From positions 1-8,304 of the forward strand of contig CAISIP010000574.1 in assembly GCA_903885415.1 (NCBI GenBank): a DNA stretch of 8,304 nt, in the 5' to 3' direction. The DNA is from an uncultured beta proteobacterium (GTDB taxonomy: Bacteria > Pseudomonadota > Gammaproteobacteria > Burkholderiales > Burkholderiaceae_C). Under the pieces are notes generated by a model that saw only the letters and a list, made by a program, of their open reading frames with translations, did no database searches and was not told where the DNA came from. Positions 1-6,466 of this stretch are shown here, piece by piece (position 1 is the first letter of the stretch; every line of letters starts with the position of its first letter). The translations under genes and the position numbers were made by a program.

Positions 1-744
1 CAAGAACTCGAAGTCGATCGCCTTGCGCCAGAAGGCAGCGCCCACCAGCACCACCGGAACCGGGCGTACCTTGCCGGTCTGTATCAGGGTGAGCACCTCA
101 AACAGTTCGTCCATCGTGCCGAAGCCCCCCGGAAAGACGACCAGCGCGCGGGCGCGCATGAGGAAGTGCATCTTACGCAAGCCAAAATAGCGGAATTGGA
201 AGCACAGCCCTGGCGTGATGTACGGATTCGGCGCCTGCTCTTTGTCCAGCGTGATGTTCAGGCCGATGCTACGCGCCCCGGCGTCGAAAGCGCCCCGGTT
301 GGCTGCTTCCATGATGCCGGGTCCGCCGCCCGTGAGTACGACGAAATCCCTTCGCCCCTGCGACTGGAAACGGCGCGATACGATCTCGGAAAAACGTCTG
401 GCCTCTTCGTAATCGCGCGACTGGCGCAGTTGCTGACGCGCCCGCTGCAGCGCCTGTTCCCGTTGCGGGTCGCCCGGATGCAGCCTGTCTTGCTGCTCCA
501 GATCCTGTAGCGTCTGGGTGGCCTGTTCTGGTGGGCGAACGCGCGAGCTGCCAAACACCACCACCGTGGATCCGATCTTGTGACGCTGCAAATAGCGTTC
601 GGGTTTGAGCAGTTCGAGCTGCAAGCGAATCGGTCGCGAATCGTCGTCTTCCAGCAGAGCATGGTCGTACTGGGCCAGGCTGTAGGAAGGATCCGAAACA
701 ATGGCCGCGAGCAGGTCCGCATGGGCGGTGTCGGCACGGGTCAT
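1..744 (-). CDS. LOG-family Rossmann-fold protein (TIGR00730 type), C-terminus cut by window edge
   Basis: The frame is open from an ATG at 744 to the left edge, giving 248 residues without a stop, so the C-terminus is missing. Residues seen: a Rossmann entry FGSSR at 64-68, GGGPGIMEAANRGA at 139-152, and the family signature PGGFGTMDE at 205-213, which matches PGGxGTxxE with Glu213 as the expected catalytic residue. Short LOG proteins act as cytokinin riboside 5'-monophosphate phosphoribohydrolases or related nucleotide N-glycosidases. This one belongs to the longer proteobacterial subgroup: it has about 60 residues before the first strand and a Gln/Arg/Glu-rich, probably helical stretch at about 73-128. 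The actual substrate is not known. The ATG overlaps the stop of the upstream MBL gene (ATGA, 744-741) and has no strong ribosome site of its own, so translation is probably coupled. The family call is firm; a true nucleotidase role is inference. Confidence 0.9.
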   Translation of the reverse strand, partial: MTRADTAHADLLAAIVSDPSYSLAQYDHALLEDDDSRPIRLQLELLKPERYLQRHKIGSTVVVFGSSRVRPPEQATQTLQDLEQQDRLHPGDPQREQALQRARQQLRQSRDYEEARRFSEIVSRRFQSQGRRDFVVLTGGGPGIMEAANRGAFDAGARSIGLNITLDKEQAPNPYITPGLCFQFRYFGLRKMHFLMRARALVVFPGGFGTMDELFEVLTLIQTGKVRPVPVVLVGAAFWRKAIDFEFL

Positions 745-2129
745 AGGGTGAAGCTCTGGCCACGTTGCGGCATGTCGACCGTCCAGTTCAGCCGGGTTCG
801 CAACTGCTGCGCCAGGCTGTCGGCCGCAGCGGCTTCGCCGTGCACAACGAAGCTTCGACCCGGTGGCCGCAGGAATCCGCCAGCCCAGTCCAGCAGCGCC
901 TGCTGATCGGCATGCGCCGAAAATCCGCCCAGGGTGTGGATCGACGCACGCACCGCCAGCTCTTCGCCGAATATGCGCACCTGCTTGTCCCCGTCGACCA
1001 GTCGCCTTCCCAGTGTGCCGCCGGCCTGAAAGCCGGTGATCAGCACGCTGCACTCGGGCCGCCCCAGGTTGTGCCGTAAATGGTGCTTGATGCGGCCCGC
1101 ATCGCACATGCCGCTGGCCGAGATGATGATGGCGCCCGAGCGCACCTGGTTCAGCGCTTTGGACTCGGCGACATCGGCGACAAAGTGCAGCTTCGGTAGC
1201 CGACTCGGGTGCGTCTGCGCCTGCCACTGGCGCAGACGGCGGGCCTCGGTGTCGAACAGCTCGAAATGGCTGCGCGTGATTTTCGTCACGGCCGTCGCCA
1301 TCGGCGAGTCGACATAGATGTTCAAGTCGCGCAGGCGACCCTGTTCGGTGAGCTGGTGCAGGTGGTAGAGCAACTCCTGCGTGCGGCCGACCGCGAAGGC
1401 TGGAACGATCACGTTGCCCTTGCGCTGGAGGGTAGTCTCGACGACCTGCGCGAGTTCGTCCAGGGTGGCGGGCAGGTCCTTGTGGTTGCGGTCGCCATAG
1501 GTCGATTCAATCAGCAGCACATCGGCCTGCTCGATACGGATGGGGTCTCGCAGGATCGGGCGCCCGGGCTGCCCCAGATCGCCGGAGGCCACCAGCTTGC
1601 AGCTGCGCGCGCCTTCGGTCAGCCACAGCTCGATGATCGCCGAGCCCAGGATATGGCCGGCATCCCTGAAGCAACAGTCCACCTCCGGATGCGGCGAAAA
1701 CCGCTTTTCGTAGTCGACGGGCTGGAGCTGCGCCAGCGAATCTTTTGCGTCGCGCACCGTGTAGATCGGCCCGGCTGCGTTACTGCGGTGCCGGCGTGTC
1801 GCCCGGTCTGCCTCGACCTCCTGGATGTGGCCGCTGTCGGGCAGCATCACGCCGAGCAGGTCGGCTGTGGCACGGGTGGTGTAGATCGGGCCACCGAATC
1901 CGGCCAGGGCCAGCTTGGGCAGCAGTCCGCTGTGGTCGATGTGGGCATGCGTCAGCAACACGAAGTCGATAGCACGCGGATCGAAGTCAAAAGCGTGGTG
2001 GTTGCGGTCCACCGCATCGCGTCCCCCCTGCACCATGCCGCAATCGACCAGAAAGCGGCAGCGCTCCATCTCGATCAAATAGCACGAACCGGTCACTTCG
2101 CGCGCGGCGCCCAGAAAGCGGATTTTCAT
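741..2129 (-). CDS. MBL-fold/beta-CASP metallohydrolase (RNA-processing exonuclease type)
   Basis: This 462-residue protein has the full set of metallo-beta-lactamase and beta-CASP motifs seen in CPSF73/TTHA0252-like ribonucleases. The zinc site is HAHIDH at 61-66, His159 in AGHILGS, Asp184 in SGDLG, His406 in FSAHAD and His430 in VVHGE. Beta-CASP landmarks lie between, including ESTYGDRNH, VPAFAVGRTQE and SASGMCDAGR. Length is normal for the bacterial family. Proteins of this kind are cytoplasmic and cleave RNA endo- or 5'-exonucleolytically; which RNA is not predictable here. The ATG start is supported by AGGA six bases upstream (2139-2136). It is the first gene after a 137-nt gap, so it may have its own promoter. 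Its TGA overlaps the next gene's ATG, pairing it with a LOG-family protein and hinting at a shared nucleotide or RNA turnover role. DNA or small-molecule hydrolase activity is less likely given the beta-CASP region. Confidence 0.93.
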   Translation of the reverse strand: MKIRFLGAAREVTGSCYLIEMERCRFLVDCGMVQGGRDAVDRNHHAFDFDPRAIDFVLLTHAHIDHSGLLPKLALAGFGGPIYTTRATADLLGVMLPDSGHIQEVEADRATRRHRSNAAGPIYTVRDAKDSLAQLQPVDYEKRFSPHPEVDCCFRDAGHILGSAIIELWLTEGARSCKLVASGDLGQPGRPILRDPIRIEQADVLLIESTYGDRNHKDLPATLDELAQVVETTLQRKGNVIVPAFAVGRTQELLYHLHQLTEQGRLRDLNIYVDSPMATAVTKITRSHFELFDTEARRLRQWQAQTHPSRLPKLHFVADVAESKALNQVRSGAIIISASGMCDAGRIKHHLRHNLGRPECSVLITGFQAGGTLGRRLVDGDKQVRIFGEELAVRASIHTLGGFSAHADQQALLDWAGGFLRPPGRSFVVHGEAAAADSLAQQLRTRLNWTVDMPQRGQSFTL

Positions 2130-2135
2130 CGCAAG

Positions 2136-2139
2136 TCCT
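2136..2139 (-). promoter_or_regulatory. Ribosome binding site of the MBL/beta-CASP gene
   Basis: AGGA on the minus strand lies six bases upstream of the ATG at 2129. It supports that start and is one of the better Shine-Dalgarno matches in the window. Confidence 0.6.
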
Positions 2140-2147
2140 ATGTTCCA

Positions 2148-2164
2148 CCGGTTTGGTGAACCGG
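2148..2164. repeat. Perfect inverted repeat upstream of the MBL gene
   Basis: CCGGTT and AACCGG flank a five-base spacer, ending 19 bases before the MBL ATG. In the minus-strand transcript it would form a 6-bp hairpin just ahead of the ribosome site. There is no U-run, so an intrinsic terminator is unlikely. It could be an operator or a 5'-leader structure, or chance in GC-rich DNA. Confidence 0.45.
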
Positions 2165-2235
2165 CTTCACTGTAAGCGCGGCGGCAATCCTGGACTTGAC
2201 TTGTGTTAAGCCATTGCGGATGGGGCGCTGGTTGA

Positions 2236-2249
2236 CCGGGCCCCGGCCC
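2236..2249 (-). terminator. Possible weak hairpin after the lyase gene
   Basis: A GC-rich self-complementary stretch (GGGCC, two bases, GGCCC) lies about 18 bases beyond the lyase stop codon. The loop would be very tight, or the stem only four pairs, and no U-run follows on the minus strand. It is a poor intrinsic terminator, listed only because the operon should end here. Confidence 0.2.
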
Positions 2250-2266
2250 ATGCGATGCGCTTGCGT

Positions 2267-3151
2267 TCAGTCTGGCGCGGTCTCGGGGCTGGCCGCGTAG
2301 CGCTGCCCCAGCGCCAGCAACTCCGGCGTGCCGATCAGGGCGTTGAGTTGGTCGAAGTCGAGCATCGATGGCTGCATCGGCACGGTCGTCTGGTGGGTGT
2401 ACAGCGACCGGTAGTAGGCCTGCAGCGTGTGGGCGACGGCGCGTGCGGTACCGCCGGGGAAAATCACGATCCGGAAGCCGCGCTCACCCAGTAACTGCGC
2501 ACTTTGCACCGGCGTTTTGCCGCCCTCGACCATATTCGCGAGCAGGGGAATGCGGTGGGCAAATCGCTTGCAGGCGATATCCATCTGCTGTGGGCTTCGC
2601 AGTGCCTCGATGAACAGCGCGTCGACGCCGCATTCCAGATAGGCTTCGGCGCGGTCGAGCGCCGCCTCCAGCCCCTCGATGGCGAGCGCGTCGGTGCGCG
2701 CGAGGATGAGCGTGGCCTGGCTGTGGCGCGCGTCGAGGGCGGCGCGCAGCTTGCCGCACATCTCGGCGCTCGACACCACGGTCTTGCCGTCAAGATGGCC
2801 GCAGCGTTTTGGGAAGGCTTGGTCTTCCAGTTGCAGCATCGCGGCGCCGGCACGCTCGAAGCCGCGCACCGTGCGCTGGACATTGATGGCGTTTCCGAAG
2901 CCGGTGTCGGCGTCGACGATGACCGGCACAGTGACCCGCTCGGTGATGCGCGCGAGCGTGTCCTGCACCTCGGAGAAGGTGGTCAGTCCCACGTCCGAGC
3001 GTCCGAGCCGGGTATAGGCGATCGACGCACCCGAAAGGTACAGCGCCTCGAAGCCGGCCTGTTCGGCGACCAGCGCGGTCAAGGCGTCGTAGACGCCGGG
3101 TGCAAGCAGTACCTGCGGTTGACGCAGGCGGATGGGCAGTTGGTCTTTCAC
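2267..3151 (-). CDS. Isocitrate lyase/PEP mutase-superfamily C-C lyase (2,3-dimethylmalate or methylisocitrate lyase-like)
   Basis: This 294-residue alpha/beta-barrel protein carries the superfamily signatures: YLSGAS at 38-43, the Mg-binding DADTGFG at 80-86, QLEDQ at 107-111, the lyase loop KRCGH at 115-119 with Cys117, ARTDA at 151-155 and NMVEGGKTP at 206-214. Members with the loop cysteine cleave 2-hydroxy di- or tricarboxylates by a retro-aldol/Claisen step, typically giving pyruvate or glyoxylate plus a carboxylate. The cysteine argues against oxaloacetate decarboxylase-type members. The MVEGG form differs from the TEFG seen in PrpB, so 2,3-dimethylmalate lyase-like activity is a better guess than methylisocitrate lyase. 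The start is GTG at 3151: an in-frame TAA lies eight codons upstream with no ATG between, and a purine-rich AGAAAG precedes the GTG. It is the last gene of the operon, 59 nt after the flavoprotein. The exact substrate is unresolved. Confidence 0.88.
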   Translation of the reverse strand: MKDQLPIRLRQPQVLLAPGVYDALTALVAEQAGFEALYLSGASIAYTRLGRSDVGLTTFSEVQDTLARITERVTVPVIVDADTGFGNAINVQRTVRGFERAGAAMLQLEDQAFPKRCGHLDGKTVVSSAEMCGKLRAALDARHSQATLILARTDALAIEGLEAALDRAEAYLECGVDALFIEALRSPQQMDIACKRFAHRIPLLANMVEGGKTPVQSAQLLGERGFRIVIFPGGTARAVAHTLQAYYRSLYTHQTTVPMQPSMLDFDQLNALIGTPELLALGQRYAASPETAPD

Positions 3152-3210
3152 AGGCGCTTTCTGGTTCAGCAGTTAGATCGTTGCGCGCTAGGGCTTGGGG
3201 GCGGGCGGCT

Positions 3211-4596
3211 TCAGCGCGCAGTCATTGCAGCGGCGCTGCCGGCGGCGATCCAACCCCCGCCCAGCGCGCTGAGCAGACCGTTGCCCGACAGGTAGCCCCA
3301 TACCGCGTTGCCTGACACACCGCGCGCGGCGCCACCGGCGGCCAGCAGGTTCGCGAAGGGGGTTCCGTCGTGCTTCAGCACATGGCAATGCGCGTCGATA
3401 TCGAGGCCGCCCTGGGTGTGGAACAGTGCGCCGGTCACCTTGACTGCGTAGTAAGGTGCAGCCAGCGCGCGCTTGAAGACCCGGCCAAAGCCGTCGGGCA
3501 GCCCCGGCCGCACCTCAGCCAGGGCGGTGTGCAGCGCGGCCGCGTCGCAGCCTATGAGCCGCGCCAGTGCCGCCTGGTCGGGGGCCGACTTCAATGCGCC
3601 GGCCTGCTCGGCTTGGTTGAAGTCGGGAAAGCCACGCGCCATCTCCAGCAGCGGCGCATCGAATACATTCCAGGCGATGCCTCCAGGCTGCGCGAGCACA
3701 TGGACCGCTGCCTCCGAATAGCCCTGCGTCTCATCGTGAAAGCGCGCGCCGTCCGCGTTAATCTGCACCGCGCCTTGCATCATGACAGCCCAACTGATCA
3801 AAGCCCCCTGCGGCACCGCCCAGGACCCGTGTCCCTGGTAGCCGCCCAGGTCGGCCAGCCGCGCGCCGAGCTGTCGGCCCCAGGCGACGGCGCTGCCATC
3901 GTTGCCGGCGTGGCCGGCGAAGATCGCCTCGCGCATCTGCGGCAGCAGCTCGTGGACCATCTGCGGGTTGCCGCCAAAGCCGTTGCACGCCAGAACCAGC
4001 GTGTCGCAGGCCAGGGTCTCGATGCTGTTGTCCGGCCGTTGGTAGCCCAGCCCCAGCACCCGGTCGTTGGCGTCGACCCAGAGTTCGCGCACCAGGGCGC
4101 TGCACAGGATGTCGGCGCCGGCCGTCGTCGCCGCACGTTCGAGTTGCACCATCAGCGCCGCGCCGGTGTGTTCGGGGACCGCGTGCATGCGCCGTACCCG
4201 GTGTCCAGGGTACAGGAAGCCGTCGAGCACTTCGAACACGAGCCCATGGCGCTCGAGCGCGTCGACGGCCTGTGCGACCGCTTGGGTATAGGGACCGACC
4301 AGGTGCGCCGCCGCGTTGCCGTGCGCCTTGGCCTGTATGTCCTGCGCAAAGGCGGTGGGGCTGTCGTCGATACCGAGCGACTGCTGCAGCCGGGTTCCCG
4401 CAGCCGGTATGAAGCCGGAGGACAGCGCCGTCGAGCCGCTGGGGATGGCGTCGCGCTCGAGCAGCACGCATTCGACCCCGGCGTCGCGCAGTCGTATCGC
4501 TGCCGTCAGACCGCAGGCGCCGGCGCCGACGATGGCGACTTGCACCTGGGGCGAGGCCGGCATCTGCCCGGCGCGCCGGATCCGCAATGGGTTCAT
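3211..4596 (-). CDS. FAD-dependent dehydrogenase/reductase (FAD_binding_2 family; fumarate reductase/tricarballylate dehydrogenase-like)
   Basis: This 461-residue flavoprotein has an N-terminal FAD Rossmann motif GAGACG at 24-29 with acidic Glu47 closing the second strand, a GSTALSSG segment at 54-61, HTQGGL at 393-398 and GYLSGNGLLSA at 434-444. This is the pattern of fumarate reductase flavoprotein, tricarballylate dehydrogenase (TcuA) and 3-ketosteroid dehydrogenase relatives, which add or remove hydrogen across a C-C bond. There is no signal peptide, heme motif or membrane segment, so it is probably cytoplasmic and needs an unidentified electron partner. The segment RFHDETQGY at 285-293 lacks an evident arginine where soluble fumarate reductases place their proton-donor Arg, favouring dehydrogenation; that is inference from memory of the family. 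GGAG eight bases upstream supports the ATG at 4596, which overlaps the small-subunit stop (ATGA). Met12 is an alternative start. In context it probably makes or consumes the alkene substrate of the hydro-lyase. Confidence 0.88.
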   Translation of the reverse strand: MNPLRIRRAGQMPASPQVQVAIVGAGACGLTAAIRLRDAGVECVLLERDAIPSGSTALSSGFIPAAGTRLQQSLGIDDSPTAFAQDIQAKAHGNAAAHLVGPYTQAVAQAVDALERHGLVFEVLDGFLYPGHRVRRMHAVPEHTGAALMVQLERAATTAGADILCSALVRELWVDANDRVLGLGYQRPDNSIETLACDTLVLACNGFGGNPQMVHELLPQMREAIFAGHAGNDGSAVAWGRQLGARLADLGGYQGHGSWAVPQGALISWAVMMQGAVQINADGARFHDETQGYSEAAVHVLAQPGGIAWNVFDAPLLEMARGFPDFNQAEQAGALKSAPDQAALARLIGCDAAALHTALAEVRPGLPDGFGRVFKRALAAPYYAVKVTGALFHTQGGLDIDAHCHVLKHDGTPFANLLAAGGAARGVSGNAVWGYLSGNGLLSALGGGWIAAGSAAAMTAR

Positions 4597-5081
4597 GGTT
4601 TGGGCTCCATTTTTTTCCGAAGCTGGTTCAACAGTCCGCCGGCGGCGACCATATCCAGCAGAAATCCGGGTACCGGCGCGCAGGTCAGAATCCGCCCGTC
4701 GGCGCTGGTGATGCGCAGTGCCTGCAGGTCGAGCGTTATCGGTTCGCCCTCACGCAGCGTCGGTGCCTCGGGCGCCGTCAACAGCAGCAGTCCGAGGTTG
4801 AAGGCGTTGCGGAAAAATAGGCCGCTGAACGACGGTGCGATCACCGCGCGCAGGCCCAGGTGCACCAGCACCGCTGCGGCCTGTTCGCGCGATGATCCGA
4901 TGCCGAAATTGGGCCCCGCCGCGATCACGTCACCGGGCCGCACACCGGCGGCAAACTCGGGCCGCACCGATTCCAGGCAGTGCGGCGCGATGGCTTCTAC
5001 CGGCAGTTTCATGTAGGCGCCCGGTGCAAGCACGTCGGTGTCGATGTCGGAGTCGAATCGCCATACCCGGTGCGCGCTCAT
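4593..5081 (-). CDS. Aconitase-superfamily hydro-lyase, small subunit (LeuD/HacB/DmdB-like)
   Basis: This 162-residue swivel-domain subunit is the usual size for split isopropylmalate isomerase, homoaconitase or dimethylmaleate hydratase small chains. Landmarks are the DTD at 14-16 in the opening strand, the substrate-recognition loop YMKL at 23-26, and GPNFGIGSSREQA at 56-68, whose Ser-Ser-Arg belongs to the active site. The frame stays open upstream to 5261, but that part overlaps the large-subunit gene and its translation is Arg/Pro/Trp-rich nonsense, so I place the start at the ATG at 5081, directly before the conserved fold. No strong Shine-Dalgarno is seen. It begins 40 nt after the large-subunit stop and its TGA overlaps the next ATG, so it forms a complex with that subunit and is co-translated with the flavoprotein. 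A role in leucine synthesis is unlikely because no other leu gene is near. Confidence 0.88.
   Translation of the reverse strand: MSAHRVWRFDSDIDTDVLAPGAYMKLPVEAIAPHCLESVRPEFAAGVRPGDVIAAGPNFGIGSSREQAAAVLVHLGLRAVIAPSFSGLFFRNAFNLGLLLLTAPEAPTLREGEPITLDLQALRITSADGRILTCAPVPGFLLDMVAAGGLLNQLRKKMEPKP
4605..4608 (-). promoter_or_regulatory. Ribosome binding site of the FAD-dehydrogenase gene
   Basis: GGAG on the minus strand lies eight bases upstream of the ATG at 4596, inside the last codons of the small-subunit gene. It decides for this start over Met12, in addition to the ATGA stop-start overlap. Confidence 0.6.
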
Positions 5082-5121
5082 GCTGCAAGGCCCGCGCAGA
5101 GTGGAGCAGGGCGCGCCGGGG

Positions 5122-6399
5122 TCATGCCAGCACCTCGCGCGGGTCACTGATGCTGCCCCGCAGCGCCGACGCGGCCACGGTGTAGGGAGAAGCCAGGTAA
5201 ACCTGGGTGCTGGCCGGGCCCATGCGTCCCTGGAAGTTCCGCGCCGTGGTCGATACGACATTGGCCCCCGCCGGCATCACGCCGCCGTAGCCGGCGCAGG
5301 CGCCGCAACCGGTGGACAGCAACTCGGCGCCGGCGTCGAGCAGCACCTGCAACACGCCCTCGTCCTGCGCCGCCTGCTGGTCCTGCGCGCTGGCAGGTGC
5401 CACCAGCAGGCGAACACCCGCGGCGGCACGCCGTCCGCGCAGCACCTGCGCGGCGGCACGCAGGTCGTCGAGTTTGGCGCCCGTGCAAGCGCCGATGTAG
5501 GCGACGTCGACCCGCACGCCCGCGTAGTCCTGCACGCTGCGGGTGTTGGCCGGGCTGTGCGGTGCCGCTACCTGCGGCGCGAGCGCAGCCGCGTCGAAAG
5601 CATGCTCAATCGACTCGGCGCCATCATCGCTGTGCCATTGCCCGGTTGGTGCATCGGCGCCGCCGCAGGACGCAAGCCAGTCCAAGGTGGTCTGATCGGG
5701 TGCGATCAGACCGGCCTGCGCGCCCATCTCGGCGCTCATGTTCGACAAGGTCATGCGTTCCGCCATGGACAGCGCCTGCACTGCGGATCCGCAGAACTCG
5801 ACCGCCTGGTAGTCGGCGCCGTTCATGCCAAAGCGAGCAATCATGTGCAGCGCCATATCCTTGGCGCTCAGGCCGGCGCAGAGCCGGTTGCGCCAGTGCA
5901 TACGCAGCGTCTGCGGAACACGCACCCACAGCTCGCCGGTGACCATCACGCCGAGCATCTCGGTGCTGCCGATGCCGAACATGTAGGCGCCAAATGCGCC
6001 GCCGGTGGGCGAGTGCGAGTCTCCGCCGACGCAGAACAGTCCCGGGCGGATATGGCCTTTTTGCGGTAACACCACATGGCAGATGCCGATGCTGTCGTAG
6101 ACATGCGGCAGCTGCTGCTCGCGGGCCCAGTCGCGCGCGATGCGAACGATGCGCCGCGCGTCGTCGTCTTGTTCAGGCACATAGTGGTCCATCACCAGCA
6201 CCACCTTCGACTTGTCCCAGATCGTTGCGCCGAGCGCGTCAAGCATTGGCTTGAGCCGGCGCGGACCCGAGGAGTCGTGGAACATCGCCAGGTCGACCTT
6301 GCAGTTGACGATCTCGCCCACCGCGACACGCTGCTTGCCTGCCGCGCGGGCTATCAGTTTTTGCGCCAGTGTGCGCGGGGGGGGAGCGGTAGGGGTCAT
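5122..6399 (-). CDS. Aconitase-superfamily hydro-lyase, large Fe-S subunit (LeuC/HacA/DmdA-like)
   Basis: This 425-residue subunit binds the catalytic [4Fe-4S] cluster through Cys305 (IGACTGAKLDDL), Cys365 and Cys368 (GCGACAGYGG). Other family motifs are DH at 71-72, GICHVVLPQKG at 105-115, GGDSHSPTGGAFGAY at 125-139, SAEMGAQAG at 222-230, and RNFQGRMG at 387-394. Length matches the split isopropylmalate isomerase/homoaconitase/dimethylmaleate hydratase branch, not full aconitase. The enzyme adds or removes water across a di- or tricarboxylate double bond in the cytoplasm; Fe-S dependence implies oxygen sensitivity. Departures from LeuC are CTG for CTN and DSHS for DSHT, which fit a catabolic paralogue rather than biosynthetic LeuC. 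The ATG at 6399 gives the usual short lead into TLAQKLIARAAG but has only a weak ribosome site. It follows the regulator by 54 nt and precedes its small subunit by 40 nt. Substrate unknown. Confidence 0.92.
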   Translation of the reverse strand: MTPTAPPPRTLAQKLIARAAGKQRVAVGEIVNCKVDLAMFHDSSGPRRLKPMLDALGATIWDKSKVVLVMDHYVPEQDDDARRIVRIARDWAREQQLPHVYDSIGICHVVLPQKGHIRPGLFCVGGDSHSPTGGAFGAYMFGIGSTEMLGVMVTGELWVRVPQTLRMHWRNRLCAGLSAKDMALHMIARFGMNGADYQAVEFCGSAVQALSMAERMTLSNMSAEMGAQAGLIAPDQTTLDWLASCGGADAPTGQWHSDDGAESIEHAFDAAALAPQVAAPHSPANTRSVQDYAGVRVDVAYIGACTGAKLDDLRAAAQVLRGRRAAAGVRLLVAPASAQDQQAAQDEGVLQVLLDAGAELLSTGCGACAGYGGVMPAGANVVSTTARNFQGRMGPASTQVYLASPYTVAASALRGSISDPREVLA

Positions 6400-6453
6400 G
6401 CGCAGGTTGCCGATGGGTGGAGGGCGAAGAGCCGGGTTATGGGGCCTGGCCTG
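6400..6453. other. 54-nt gap between regulator and hydro-lyase genes
   Basis: No promoter of clear sigma-70 form and no GntR-type GT-N-AC dyad was seen here. The right end borders a hairpin that covers the regulator stop codon. It is probably a simple intra-operon spacer. Confidence 0.4.
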
Positions 6454-6466
6454 TCAGCCCGACAGG
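6450..6466. repeat. Inverted repeat spanning the GntR gene stop codon
   Basis: CCTGTC and GACAGG form a perfect 6-bp stem with a five-base loop. On the minus strand it covers the last codons and the TGA (6456-6454) of the regulator gene. There is no U-run after it, so it is not a standard terminator. It could tune expression between the regulator and enzyme genes, be a protein site, or be chance. Confidence 0.4.

Larger units (their letters stand above)
2130..2266. other. Intergenic gap between the catabolic operon and the MBL/LOG unit
   Basis: This 137-nt stretch is the only clear break between transcription units. I see no coding sequence, tRNA or convincing sigma-70 promoter on the minus strand. 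A TTAACA resembling a -35 box occurs at 2209-2204, but no acceptable -10 box follows at 16-18 bases. It contains a GC-rich inverted repeat next to the lyase stop, a weak palindrome in the middle, and a perfect 6-bp inverted repeat close to the MBL start. It should hold both the end of the upstream operon and the MBL promoter, unless the MBL gene is read through. Confidence 0.6.

Noticed and set aside
258..763. Two minus-strand frames of about 160 codons near the left edge
   Set aside because: Both are out of frame with the LOG-family gene, which carries the full PGGFGTMDE and GGGPGIMEAA motifs and runs off the window.
1209..2159. Plus-strand open frame of 316 codons opposite the MBL gene
   Set aside because: Antisense to the zinc-site coding region, with a low-complexity composition and no motif.
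2190..2215. TTGACT/TTAACA as a sigma-70 -35 box
   Set aside because: No acceptable -10 box lies 16-18 bases downstream on either strand.
3370..5016. Long plus-strand open frame of 548 codons opposite the flavoprotein and small-subunit genes
   Set aside because: Its translation is Arg/Gln/Val/His-rich with no recognisable motif, while the minus strand carries clear FAD and LeuD motifs. It is a GC-rich antisense shadow.
5082..5261. N-terminal extension of the small-subunit gene
   Set aside because: It overlaps the large-subunit 3' end and its translation is unconserved Arg/Pro/Trp-rich sequence; the ATG at 5081 directly precedes the fold.
4593..6399. Biosynthetic leuCD for leucine synthesis
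   Set aside because: No leuA or leuB is adjacent, the active-site motifs differ, and the neighbours are catabolic-type genes.
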